Assembly (NCBI GenBank): GCA_950295325.1
Contig: OX485803.1
Span: 15,438,001-15,502,000, forward strand
Origin: Polytrichum commune
Lineage: Eukaryota > Streptophyta > Polytrichopsida > Polytrichales > Polytrichaceae
Length of the DNA: 64,000 bases
Reading direction: 5' to 3'
The translations under genes and the position numbers were made by a program. The notes below the pieces were generated by a model. That model was not told the origin of the DNA. It searched no databases and saw only the letters and a list, made by a program, of their open reading frames with translations. Shown piece by piece: positions 25,755 to 37,800 of the stretch (positions within the stretch are counted from its first letter, which is position 1; each line of letters begins with the position of its first letter).

Positions 25755-28119
25755 CCCATAAAAGCATAGACCGGTACTCTTGGTCGAAGTTGCTCTCGCT
25801 CTTTCGCCATGAATTGTTGCGACGGATGAATGTCTAGTTGAGAAATTAACCCTTAAAGGATTTGGAGTCGCTCAATACAATGGGCATATACACACAACTT
25901 ACACGAACCTTACCAAGTTCATAAATCATATGTGATATATCTATGGGTTTGAACTCTTATTATATACATTGTTTTATGTCGAGGAGACAATCAAAGCACG
26001 TTCATACTTGACATTGATGATTATGTATATGCATACAAGGGCACTTAGGTTGCGTACGGTGGGACCTTGGTGTCATGTACATACTCCATCTCGAAACTTA
26101 ATTCATGCCTTTAATTTGCCTGTGTAGCTCTCAACAAGAGCAGTTGTTTGCCACCTTCCTCGACTGAATCGGGCTTATATTGACGTTGCTGCAACCTTTG
26201 TGCAAGGGGGCCTGTGGGATTATGAGGACCTGCCACACGACTCAATTGAACTCACATCTTCAACGACACCAAGCTATTCAACCGGTTGAAATAAAATTTA
26301 AAAAAAGTAAGTTCAGGGTTAATTTTGACATAATTAACTAAAAACAAAAGTGCATTTAACTCAAGTCAAATACATGTTTTTGTACTACGCCTGATGGTTT
26401 ATTGGGATGCTATTTAATTACTTTGAAACTCGTTATTGACATGAATATAATTTCTTCCATTTGATACCTATAACACAAGGTTATATTTTCTTTAGAAATA
26501 CACACCTAAATGCTATATAATAACATGTATTACTTATTTGTGTGGTTTGGGTTTAATTGCACCCCTTCCTTAGTTCCAAACTTTGAAAGAATAACTTAGG
26601 AGAAAACAACATATGAGAGCCTATGTAAGTTGGGGGGGGGGGGGGGTGCACTCAATGTAGTGTACACATTTACAAAATGTTTTTTTGATGTTTGGGTACA
26701 CAAGTCCCATATTATAGGCAAGGGCAACGACATTAAAACAACATAGAGGTTGGGTTTGGACGTTGTTAAATGAGATTCCATATATGAAAATGGAAGCTAA
26801 TGATGGTTTCAAACTACAAAATAAAACTCAATAGAAAAAATTAATGGACCTCATTGTTTACAACACCTCAAGGACTGTCGAGCTTAGAATGGTTAAGAAT
26901 TCTTGGAAAACAATTCTTGCATACCAATACATTAAACAAAAGACACCTTGTTTACTTATAAAAGGTTTTCAAGGCTTCCATATAAGCCTCTTAATAGGAT
27001 TGCATAATAGTCAACTTTTAAATTTAAATCTAAAATTAGTAATAGTATTATTATTTTGGGGGGGGGGTAATCTAGTCTAAGTTATTCTAAACTAAAAAAA
27101 GGATTGTCTTATACCAAAAGTAACAAATTTTGAACACTTTGATAGGGTCATAAATACACCTTCTTATAAACATATGAAAATGATAGTCCTTTGTACACCT
27201 TATACTATGTTTAAACCAAGATTAAAGGTATTTAATTTTGATGTTTAAAAAATGTATATCAAAATGATATTTATTTGGTTTGCATGTCCTTTTTATGTCA
27301 TGAAGAACTTGTTACATCTGCGTATTTGTTTTTAAAGGAAAGCAAATGAATGTCTCTAGTGTGATTTCTAGGATACAACATGGTTCAACCAATCTCCAAA
27401 TATCAACATGGAGCTCATAAATATGTAAAAATCTATGTTTTCATAAATTTTAGATGTTAATAAAGACATCATATGTTCAACACGATAGGACAACATGCAA
27501 AAGAGGTATATCTTGAAGATATTTTGTGATTTCAAAAGACATTCAATGATACTAAGGTTCATATAGGACTATGATACAAACCTAAAGTAATATTAATTGC
27601 ATTGAAAATATTTTTAAAATGTTATGGACAACCACTACCACCACTACCAATTGTTTGTTGTATACCATTAGATAAGGAGATCATCCCTTGAATCATTGGC
27701 CTCATTATCTCCGGAAGTTTTAGGAGAGAGAGGAAGATGAGTCAGTACTTGACAACCATGGTGAACAAAATACTCAAGTTCCACCACTTTGAGTGGCTCG
27801 TACTTATTTGGTACATGTTGGCATTGATAATGTACCTTAAAAATTCACATGCACATGGGGTTGCACTACTAAGGTAGGGGTGGCAATTTCCGTGCGGGTC
27901 CTAAAGTCGACCCCTACAATTTCGGGCTGGGTCCACAAATCCACCCAACTTTGTTTGAAAAAGCACCCACAAAGGCACACTATGGTGAATACTTGTGAAA
28001 GTAGGCGGCGTTATTAAAATATCATAAAATATACATACTAAATCAGCACACTAAATTTAAGTGTCATTTTAGAATGACAAAGAGAATTTCAAATGGTAAG
28101 TCAAAAAAATTATAACCTC
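25755..28119. other. Gene-free AT-rich stretch
   Basis: No gene recognised. Two G homopolymer runs (26631-26646 and 27058-27067) and an ACC run near 27635 are the only notable local features. Frames here are short and without family motifs. Confidence 0.45.
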
Positions 28120-28127
28120 AATGTTAA

Positions 28128-29059
28128 GGGGATTGCTATTTCCACACCTTTTTTGGTTAGATTCACACCTTTTTGCCGGTTCGGTTGCCGTGTCACTGAG
28201 GCGCCTATATATGAGATTCTTCATGGTGCATCCGGACCGTTGATCCACCAAGGCCCATCCAAGAGCCTCAATGATCCTAGGTGGCGGTGGGGTGGGGGGC
28301 GGGGCTTGCCACCAAGGCGGGGTGGGGCCGTGGGCCTCATGTCTTTTTTGGGGAGGCCGGATTTAGGGTGGTGTCGGGCCTAGTGGCTAGGCGGGCCCAT
28401 TGGCTAGGCCTACTTATTATATAACTAGTTGGTTAGCCTTACTCTACTTACTAAATGACTAATTGGTTAGCCTTACTCTACTTACTAAATAACTAGTTGG
28501 TTAGCCTTACTCTACTTATGGTCACTCTTCTTAATTGGACATGTATATTTGAGTGGTATATGTGCAAGTCTTGAAGTTAAGCTTTGATGCGTTAAAGTAT
28601 TGGAGAGGCTTACCAACTAGTTATTTAGTAAGTAGAGTAAGGGTAACCAACTAGTCATTTAGTAAGTAGAGGAAGGCTAACCAACTAGTCATTTAGTAAG
28701 TAGAGTAAGGGTAACCAACTAGTCATTTAGTAAGTAGAGTAAGGGTAACCAACTAGTTATATAATAAGTAGGCCTAGCCACTGGGCCCGCCTAGCTATTA
28801 GGCCCGACACCACCCTAAATCCGGCCTCCCCAAAAAAGACATGAGGCCCACGGCCCCATCCCGCCTTGGTGGCAAGCACCACCCCCGCCCCCCACCCCAC
28901 CGCCACCTAGGATCATTGAGGCCCTTGGATGGGCCTTGGTGGATCAACGGTCCGGATGCACCATGAAGAATCTCATATATAGGCACCTCAGTGACACGGC
29001 AACCGAACCGGCAAAAAGGTGTGAATCTAGCCAAAAAAGGTGTGGAAATAGCAATCCCC
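28128..29059. mobile_element. Foldback element with about 400 bp inverted arms
   Basis: The arm 28128-28518 is the inverted repeat of 28609-29059, with a unique centre of about 90 bp. Ends are GGGGATTGCTATTTCCACAC and the complement. The inner parts of the arms are tandem repeats of a 33-34 bp unit containing CTTACTCTACTTACTAAAT and CTAGTTGGTTAGC, about three units left and five right. Flanks AATGTTAA (28120-28127) and AATATTAA (29060-29067) are a candidate 8 bp TSD with one mismatch. Mirror-image GC-rich frames in the two arms are not genes. Superfamily is unclear (hAT- or MULE-type foldback). Confidence 0.85.
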
Positions 29060-29333
29060 AATATTAATGAGGATTTTGTAATTTTATTTGACCTCCAAGT
29101 TGATTACATGCTTCATTGATGGTTTCACTTCCGGAATGAAATCCCAATGAATTGCTTATTTACTAATTGGAAGTGCACATATATATTGGATTTTAGACCT
29201 TGAAGGCGAAGTGCACTCAATATGGGATTTGTAGTCAAGTGGGCTTCCCCATAAAGAAGGATGAAGTTTTTAGTGTCATCCGCGAGGCCTTCATCCCCCG
29301 AAGGCACGAGTGTAGGTGCTGGTTCACCCTAGC

Positions 29334-29853
29334 CCTATGCTAAGGGCTTGCATCGTAAGCTTCAACATGCAACTTTATAAGATCTACACTAAATATGGTA
29401 TTTAGTGTCACCAATTCTAATTGTCTCGCTCAATACTAATTCTAAACCGTGGTATAGTGGTCACTGACACTAAATGTGAACCCAACATTATTTGTCATTC
29501 CTTATAAATTATGTTGGGGGGTTATAGATTTAAAATGTTGCAATTACTGTCACTTGCCAAGTAATTTTTCATCCAAATTTCCATCATCCATGACAATGTT
29601 TCATGGCAAGTTGCTGACAAGAGAAGCTAGGGTCTTGGCCAATGGATGAACTCATCCACCGTCCATGACAATATTTGTTCACTTATTCATAAGAAGTGTC
29701 ATCCGAAAAGTTACCATAGTGGCATTAAATACCATATGACACTAAGTATCATATTTAGTGTACTATTGCTTTCTAGAATACTTATAGTAGGAAACACATT
29801 CTGAGGGCACGCCTTTGTTACATTTTAAAGCAAGGGCGAGGTTGATTGTGGCA
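29334..29853 (+). repeat. Duplicated 0.5 kb block, copy 2 (contains MITE 29387-29760)
   Basis: Direct repeat of 25235-25754, about 4.1 kb away. It contains a CACTAAATAT MITE at 29387-29760 flanked by TA. The two blocks lie on either side of the foldback element at 28128-29059. Confidence 0.85.
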
Positions 29854-30112
29854 TGTAACTGCATGAGGCACTATCCCAGGCGGAGGAGAGCGATACAACG
29901 CCTGGCATGTGAGAAATTGCCCCATAGTATTCATTGTGTCAACCATGATGAACTCAACAAGGTTGCATTGATCATACGCACCATCCTGGAGGGACAAATT
30001 TAGGCTAACAATACAACCATGTAGGTAAAAACAAATAGACCCATGAACAATGCTTCTTGCGATTTCATGACCCATTGAACTCAACAAAGTTGTTGACTGT
30101 TGCTATGTATTA

Positions 30113-30239
30113 GGTAATCGTTTTATTGGAAAGGTTATCGGTGCAGAACCGGTTCTGTCAAGGTAGCGAGCCCGCGAGGGCGAGCCAGCTGGACAGAACC
30201 TGTTCTGCATTGATGACCGGTTCCAATAAAATGATTACC
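30113..30239. repeat. Long hairpin, 47-48 nt arms, upstream of GRXS16
   Basis: Left arm 30113-30159 pairs with 30192-30239 across a GC-rich 32 nt loop. Most differences between the arms are G versus A, that is, G-U pairs in RNA. The arms carry GCAGAACCGGTTCTGTC and TTTTATTGGAA. It abuts a second inverted-repeat unit (30238-30502). Either a small MITE or an RNA hairpin precursor; no TSD identified. Confidence 0.6.
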
Positions 30240-30502
30240 GGACGTAACCGGTTGGCCGCTTTGTTGAGCCGCGCAGGTGACCTAAACAATGGGTCACCTG
30301 TCGTCTTCTTCAACGATGTCGTCTTCCTCCAACATTTGAGATTTGGGCGCTGCTGGAGATTTGGGTGTAATCTGTCTACATCCGATTTAGATGATCATAA
30401 CCGGCTGGGATGTCGAGGTTATCGTCTGCAAACCTGTGTGCTCAGAGCCAATCGTGTAGTGCCACCTCGGCAAAACAAAGCGGCCAACCGGTTACGGACA
30501 TA
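30238..30502. mobile_element. Probable 265 bp MITE with about 25 bp inverted ends
   Basis: GTAACCGGTTGGCCGCTTTG near 30243-30262 is repeated inverted as CAAAGCGGCCAACCGGTTAC at 30475-30494. The interior contains further ACCGG motifs and no credible protein, although a frame happens to be open across it. It lies directly upstream of the TATA-like sequence of GRXS16. Confidence 0.5.
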
Positions 30503-30515
30503 GCATGCGGTCTTT

Positions 30516-30523
30516 CTATAAAA
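30516..30523 (+). promoter_or_regulatory. Candidate TATA box for the glutaredoxin gene
   Basis: CTATAAAA about 275 bp before the GRXS16 start codon and just downstream of the inverted-repeat unit 30238-30502. The position would give a leader of roughly 240 nt. It is a motif match only. Confidence 0.25.
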
Positions 30524-30796
30524 CAAGGGGAAAACCAATGGTAAGTGGCCCGGTTGGGGATCCACAAGTGGAGATGCTCTACACCCACCCTAATTGACAT
30601 GTTGATTAGTGTAATTGCTAACTAGGGACGGAGTTAGGGACGATTAACTTACACATGTGCTTGAAAGCACGGCAATAGGGCTCTCCACCTCACCCACTAA
30701 TAACATACTCATACCAGCTCTTCCTCTTCCTCCTCAAGACGAAGAAGAAAGATTGAAGAGCCTAAGCATTGGCGGTGTTGCCATCGCAGTGCGGCT

Positions 30797-33543
30797 ATGG
30801 CGATGGCGATGTCTATGGCCTCCTCCTCCGTCCTTGCCCTCTCCCCCCCCTCCACAACTCCTACTTCCACCACCGCCACCGCCATCACTACTATCCACAC
30901 CTCCTGCACTCTCTCCTTCTCCAATCCTGCAATTCAATTTTCTGCCGCTTCTGCGGGGTTACGCTGCACACGGGCGGTGCAAAATCCGCCACTGCTCAGC
31001 GCCCGGAGGGCGTCGAGGGGCGTGGTGTCGTGCTCTGTGAAGAAGCTCGCAGACGTGGAGTCAGTGGAGCTCACTGACGACGTGTCTGTGTTTCCTTCAG
31101 CTCCGGGCATTTATGCGGTTTACGATAAGGCGGGCTCCTTGCAGTACGTGGGGTTGTCGAGGCGGGTGTCTTCCAGCTTGCAGTCTCATCTCCGGGACCT
31201 TCCTGAGCTTTGTGCATTTGCTAAGGTGAGATTATTTGATGCTAAGGTGAGAGAAATTGATGATGGAAGAATTTTATGCTAAGGTGAGAATTTGAGGATT
31301 GGGACGTCGGATGTGGCGTGTGGGTAATGGCTATGGAGGTTGTGGAAATGCTATGTGTGAATGTGGTGGAATTGGCCACCAAATGTGGCATGCAATCGAA
31401 TTTTCTTTCGTGGAAACATCCAGTGCTTTAAATGTTGCTGGCATTGTGCTAGTTGACGCTGTAATTTCTCATTTCGGCCTACCTACGGTTTCCACTTTCG
31501 TGTATTTGTTGTGAAGACATTGATAAGAGAAACTAAACCTGAGAATCTAGGGTTTATCAACCCAGATATAATTTGAGGATTGGAATATCAGATGTAGCGT
31601 GTACGTAGTGGCTATTACGTTGGCAGTTGAGGTATTGTCATGTGCGAATGTGGTCGAACAGGCCACTAGATGTGTCATGCAATCCAACCCTGTATGGTTA
31701 ATTTTTCTCCGTGCAAACATCCAGTGCTTAAATTGTGCTAGTTGACTCTGTGAATTCTCATATAGGGCTACCTGCGCAATCCCCTTTTCATGCGTATCTG
31801 GTGTGAGGACACAGGGTTGAGACACTGATTAGAGAAATTAAATTTGAGAATCTAGGGTTTATCAACTTGACTTGCAAGGCTTGGTCCCAATCATATCCTA
31901 TGTTCTTCCAATCTGAAGTACAAACTGCAAGAAATTGCTCATGAACACAAATACGAACACTTTGTGTTGCGTGGCATTGGCTATCACATTGATGGTTCTA
32001 GTAATGTCGTATTTGAATGTGGTGGAGTTGGCCACCACTGAATGCGTCATCCACTCGAACCCTGTATGGTCAAAGTTCCGTATCTGTAAAGACACTGATA
32101 AGAGAAACCATATAGGTCATATATTGTATCAGTGTCTTTCACCATACAGGGTTTCTCTTATCAGTGTCTTATCAGTGTCTTTACAGATACAATATATGAC
32201 CTATATGGTCAAGACACTGATAAGAGAAACCAGTTTTAAGAATCTAAGGTTTATCAACTTGAATTGCAAGGTCTGGTCCCGACCATATCCTATGTTCTTC
32301 CAATTTAAAGTACAATCTGTAATAAATTGCAGGTGAACATGAATATGAACGTGAGTGAATGTGGCATCCATTGTTTAACCCACATAGTATTTCTATAAAC
32401 CCTAAAAGCCGACAAGGACCATTTTATGTGAGCCCTGATTTCCAGTTTTCAAATGCAGTTGAATTGTAACCTTAGGACGCTCATTGCTTTAATTGGTTTT
32501 TGGAACAAATTAGCAAGATGTAAATTTATCATGTGAGCTGCCCGTTTGTTCAAATGTTTTTGGTATGTAGGTTCAGTAAGAGAGGCCTCATTGTGGTAGT
32601 GAACCTCTCACCGATCCCATGCACTTTTCATTTTTCAATGGCACAGGTTTGCTCAGGTCACTAATCAGCAGACCAGAAGCTCTTGCACAATGTTTTAGAC
32701 ATACAGTACTAATCTAACACCACTTAGGTGTTTAGCATTATGCAAGAGGCTCAATTCATATTGATTGTGGGATATTAACCTTGGATATTCTATGCTGGCA
32801 CAGTTTGTAGTGATTGATGCACCTGAGCGTGCTGCTCTCACGGATGCATGGAAGGCATGGATGGAAGAGCACATCAACAATGGAGGAAACATTCCTCCTG
32901 GTAATGTTTCTGGCAACACCACATGGACAGCAAGGAAAGCAAGGAGTGCAAAGCCTGAGATCCGGCTCACACCTGGGGCGCATGTGAAGCTTACTGTCCC
33001 GCTTGAAACCTTGGTAGACAAAATTGTGAAGGAGTTTAATGTTGTGGCCTTCATCAAGGGTACGCGAACATCTCCACAGTGTGGCTTCTCACACCGGGTG
33101 TTGACCATATTGAATGAGCATGGTGTCGACTACGAGGTCCTGAATGTGTTGGATGAAGATCATAATCCTGGTTTGAGGGAAACAATCAAGCAGTACAGTC
33201 AATGGCCGACAATCCCACAGGTTAGTTTTAGGGCTGTCGCAATCGAACCAGATACATGGCCTGCAGACCTACTTTGTTGCTCTTTTTCTTTTCTTTTCTT
33301 TTCTTTTCCTTGTACTTGATTCATTTGCATCTTCATACTTTTTTTTGACCGAGCTTTGTGAACTCAATAGTGCAGTTGTCAACGTTGTGGTAATCTCATC
33401 CAGCCAGACTTCCCTTGTATCTGATTACACAGAATTGGCTCTTTCTCATGCAGTTATATGTGAAGGGGGAGTTCGTAGGTGGAGCTGATGTGTTGGATGA
33501 GATGGTACAAAGTGGGGAGATAAAAGATCTATTTAAGAAGTAG
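30797..33543 (+). CDS. GRXS16: Plastid monothiol glutaredoxin with GIY-YIG-like N-terminal domain (GRXS16/CAXIP2 type)
   Basis: CGFS-class glutaredoxin, a family that binds and transfers [2Fe-2S] clusters in chloroplasts. Exons 30797-31225, 32804-33220 and 33454-33543, all GT-AG and phase 0, encode 311 aa (Arabidopsis GRXS16 is about 293). Residues 1 to about 75 are Ser/Thr/Ala-rich, as in a transit peptide. The N-terminal domain has GIYAVYD (104-110) and QYVGLSR (116-122), the degenerate GIY-YIG fold of this family. The glutaredoxin domain has the active site CGFS at 236-239, a WPTIPQ motif and GEFVGGAD for glutathione binding. Cys139 in PELC corresponds to the N-terminal Cys that can form a disulfide with the active site in the Arabidopsis protein. 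The ATG at 30797 is followed by a second at 30803, and either could start. Convergent with the PPR gene. Intact. Confidence 0.96.
31285..32260 (+). repeat. Three tandem units of about 300 bp in GRXS16 intron 1
   Basis: Three diverged copies, about 31285-31560, 31563-31865 and 31935-32260, share GAGGATTGG, GATGTGGCGTGT, GTGGAATTGGCCACC, CATCCAGTGCTTAAA, TGATAAGAGAAAC and GAATCTAGGGTTTATCAAC in order. They occupy most of the 1578 bp intron (31226-32803). Frames in the array are not conserved between units, so this is not an exon array. Confidence 0.75.
32080..32231. repeat. Compound inverted repeat in GRXS16 intron 1
   Basis: Segment 32080-32098 pairs with 32172-32190; 32090-32110 pairs with 32149-32170; 32107-32130 pairs with 32185-32210; and AAGACACTGATAAGAGAAAC at 32090 returns in direct orientation at 32211. 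The block therefore looks like an inverted local duplication inside the third intronic tandem unit and could fold into a long hairpin in the pre-mRNA. Confidence 0.65.
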
Positions 33544-34834
33544 GTGACATGCTGTGTATTGTAGTCAGTCAACTTAGAGTAGACATCATTGATAGCCGAG
33601 GGGTAGTTTTCATTTTTGATAATCCATTGCCCTTCTCTCTTAGTAGCAAAAGTTTCTCAGGAGTAAACAGAACTTTGCAAGTCCCTCCATATTTGAAACA
33701 AACGAGACACACCATGTACACCTCCTTTATTCTGAATTTCAAATACTTTATGTGGAGTTGTGGAGAGGTAACATCTACATCTACAATGCATTGTAAGCGA
33801 CACTTGGGAACGCATTTAGCACTAACTGTATGGAGGAGTGTTGTTTTGGTCGTGGACTCATTTCTGCCTGCTTTGTTGGAAATTTTTGAAAATGTTATGA
33901 AAGATAGTGTTACGCAGGATGCACTTATTGACCCCAGCATACTCATCTGAACATTATGTCTTGTTCAAGCTTAATGAGCAATATAAAATTTACTCACTAG
34001 ACCTTGATTTTGCTATTGTCAGGGTGGCCTTTATGTCCCCTATGGGAAGACATTAGTGCCTTGCAATTGTGGGTGGTGAGTTGACATTCTCATGTTCACT
34101 GTAAGGCTGTAAAGTGGTCACAGATCTGATACAAAATAAGAAAAAGAAAAAGTAAATAATAAGTTAAGAAGGCCTTCACAGGAATAATACATTGCAGATG
34201 GATCATGCCCATTTGCAAACCTCTGCTTATGTTCATCCTGAATTCACATGTTCTGCAATGAGGAATGAAGCAGAAAACTTAGAATAGGTTCAATACACTT
34301 TTATAACACTGCCATTTGTAGGAAAAAAGTACTTCCACTGACTCCAAAGAGACATGAGAAATCCCATTTTGACATAATGTACCTGCATTTTGCAACAGCT
34401 CACCATGATTTAAAAGTTGACCGCAATTTAAACAGGTGCAGTAGAGGCATCCCTCCCTGGAAACTTCGGTACAAAGAAATAGCTTCATGCACATGACTTT
34501 CAAGATGCTCATCGCAACTGAATAATTTGACAGGAGGCTTAACAGTCAGTTTAAGAACATCATCACACAACAAACATGAAACAACAACATAATTGGATGT
34601 TGATGTCAAATCCACCCAATTTGAGCAGATGCTTGATCCATGAAAGTATGCCACTAGAGAATAAATAGCAGGGTTACACCTTAGGACTATTACTGCAATT
34701 CAAGCAGCAATACGGTTGTTCGAAATGAGCCTCCATATCTACAATTTCTCTGAAATGCGGTGCTGGGCTTTTGTCCCAATGTACAAATCTATACACATTA
34801 TAAGGTCTCTCTATCTATATACACACTGACTATA
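33544..34834. other. Convergent intergenic region between GRXS16 and the PPR gene
   Basis: Contains the 3' UTRs of both genes; neither poly(A) site could be placed. Plus-strand frame 33549-33950 and its complement have no family resemblance. Two short Cys/His-bearing minus-strand frames (34654-34279) look zinc-finger-like but are out of frame with each other and unsupported. Confidence 0.4.
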
Positions 34835-37800
34835 TCACAACAGCCTGATGATGCACAGATTGAGTGCATCAACATAGAAATACAGCAGGCAGGGCTCGAT
34901 CATTCCAGCTTGTGCCAAGGTTTTGCACAAGTGGAGGTACTGGATTACCAGATTTTCCTTTTGCAAGGTGCGAAGCACCGCCAGCATTACATGTGGATCG
35001 GGTCGAAATCCTCGTGTCATCATCTGGTCCAATGTCTCTGCTGCCTGTTGGAAGTGTCCCCCTTTCAAGAAGCCACCTATCAGTACTGTGAAGGTCTTCT
35101 TTGTGGGCTTCGGCCCCATGTTCTCCATCCTGGATCAGCAATTTCCCAGTTCAACAAAGAGCATTCAAGCACTTTCAAAGGTAGAGTGCTGCAGAGGGGG
35201 ACATCATCTCTATGCCATCATCTCTATGCAGCACTTGATTTCTTTGGGATACATAGGTAGATGGGTCTTAAATGGTTACTTTTTCTGACTAGCCCCCTTC
35301 TTCTAGGATTTGAAACCCTCAATCAGTACAAGATGGTTAGCAAATCCAAATTGAGGCTGTAACCAATTTCCTATTGTTTAGAGCTCATATGAATATTTTA
35401 TCCATTACCAAGTAAGATTCTTGTGCTCAATAAATGTCACAAAGGCCCCCCTCCCCAATTATGTTCATTATTGAACTTAAAATGATTATCATATTTTGCA
35501 TACATAATCCAGTCTTTGTTAAACACATGTCTTTTTGGTATCTGTTCTTGAAGCCACACCTCCCCACATACCACTCAAATATAGTTGTCGAATTAAAATA
35601 GGTAATCAAATTAGGCTTGTCTACCTTATGCAAACCATATGGAGTAGATGGATAAGACATGTGAACCTATTTCATTTCTGACCCATTATGGACACCTACA
35701 ATTTAGGATACAGTGGACATGAAGCATATGTTACATGGTCCCCCAAAAATTAAAAACCAAATGGAGGCATAGCATGACCTATGTGCACCTATATGGCGAG
35801 TCCACCATGTAGCACACTGTGAGATAAATAAGTGACTAGGCTCCAACATAGGTAAGGCCATGAGTTTGCCAATTTTACACTTCAATGAATAAGATTGAAG
35901 GCATTGAAAGCAAGTGTGGCATGTCGGTTGTGGTCTCGCATTCTGACAATCATGAGGTGTTGGGCAAGATCATCATAGATTATTCAAGAAGCACTTTATC
36001 CTAAGCAAAAGGTGGGGCATGACCACAATAGGTTGCACAAACGGATGCCCGACCCTATGTGATCGAAATGGGTCATGAAGATATGATTTAAATATTTTGA
36101 GCTGCATGACTCTGAATCCACTTTGAGAGGCTAATCCAATGAGATAATCAACATATGTGTCGAATGACTCTTAAGTACCCAAACTCGCCAAAGTGTCCCG
36201 AATAGGTGCAGTTACGATAGGGTTAGCAAGCCATCGTGTTTTAAGGTTCTTGCAGGGAAATCTGAAGGGTTGATCTCACATGGTTGAATTTTTCTATAGT
36301 AAAAACTGAGTAGGTAGGTGAGCAACAGGGAGGTAGTCAGATAAGAAGCCAAAAGAGAACATGAAGAGAACCAGAACAGATAGACAAGCACAACTGCAGA
36401 CTTGCTAAGAGAAGTCCAATTACAGGAGGGGCTGAGTTGAAGAAAGAACAAGGACCTATGGAGGATACGAGATGCTGCCACTCGCTGGTTTCCAAAACCA
36501 CAAATGCCAATGATTGTGTTGTACATTTCAATGGGTGGCGCTCGTCCAGAGAACTTCATCTGCCAAAGTGCTTGCTCGGCCTCCACTCCTTTCCCTGCAA
36601 TACAGTACATTGCCAGCAACCGTTCGTAGATGCCAGATAATCTTTCAGGATTACCAACCCCCTCGGCCCACTGAGCGATCTCCTGTGCCTCCCGGTGAAG
36701 ATTGTCTTGGTAGTTGGTGAAAGCCTGGAGCTCATGTTCCTCCAGTTCATGTATGGCTCTGCTTCGGACAAATGTCCTCAGCTGCCGTTGTGCGAGTGTG
36801 AGCTGCATCCAAATTGGCTTCCTTGATCAATGACCCATGTGCACAGCGGACATTAGAGATGAAAAGGCAATGAAGGATAACCTCCAATTTGAATGCATCA
36901 AACTCTAACGATTTTCCATGGCAGACTCAGAAAATAGGTAAGAGAAACACATGAACAGGAGCAGGAATAACAGATGCAATGCCAATGGAGGATAATTGAA
37001 CAACCAAACCCTATTGATCTTCCATTGCAGACTCTAAAAATAGGTCAAAAGAACACATGAAACAGGAACAAAAATTACAGGTGCAATGCCAATGAAGGCT
37101 AACCAAACACCACACCCTGATGAATTTTCCATGGTGGACTCTGAAAATTGGTACAACACATGAAACAAGAGCAGAAGTTACAGATGCAATGCCAATGAAG
37201 GATACCCGAACAAAACCCATTTGAAAGCGCCAAATCCTAATGAATTGTCAATGGCAGACTCTGAAAACAGGTCAAAGAACACATGAAACGGCAGAAATTG
37301 CAGATGCCATGCTAATGAAGGATAACCGAGCACCCAAACCTATTTGAATGCACCAAACCCTGATGATTTCTCCATGGCAGACTCTGAAAATAGGTCAAAA
37401 GAACACAAGAAATAGGAGCAGAAATTACAGATGCAGTGCCAACAAAGGATAACCGAGCAAACCAAACCCATTTGAATATTCCATGGCAGACTCTGAAAAT
37501 AGGTAAAAATAACTCATGAAATACAAGCAGAAATGACAGATGCAATGCCAGTGAAGGATAACATAGTAACCAAACCCGTTTGAAATTTTCATGGCACACT
37601 CTGGAAATAGGTAAACAGAACACATGAAAGAGGAGTAGAAAGGACAGATGCAATGCCAATGAAGGATAACCGAGCAACCAAACCCATATGAATTCTCCAT
37701 GGGGGACTGAAAATAGGTCAAAAAATGAACACAAGAAACAGGAGCAGAAAGGTGATTGACCTGCTCTTGTTCCTTGACAGCAGCGAGAAGTGCTGCACTG

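Noticed and set aside
28093..29061. Mirror-image 87-96 aa frames on opposite strands
   Set aside because: They are the two arms of the foldback element; similarity reflects the inverted repeat, not a gene pair.
34279..34654. Cys/His-containing minus-strand frames resembling zinc fingers
   Set aside because: Two overlapping short frames, no continuous domain, located in the expected 3' UTR of the PPR gene.
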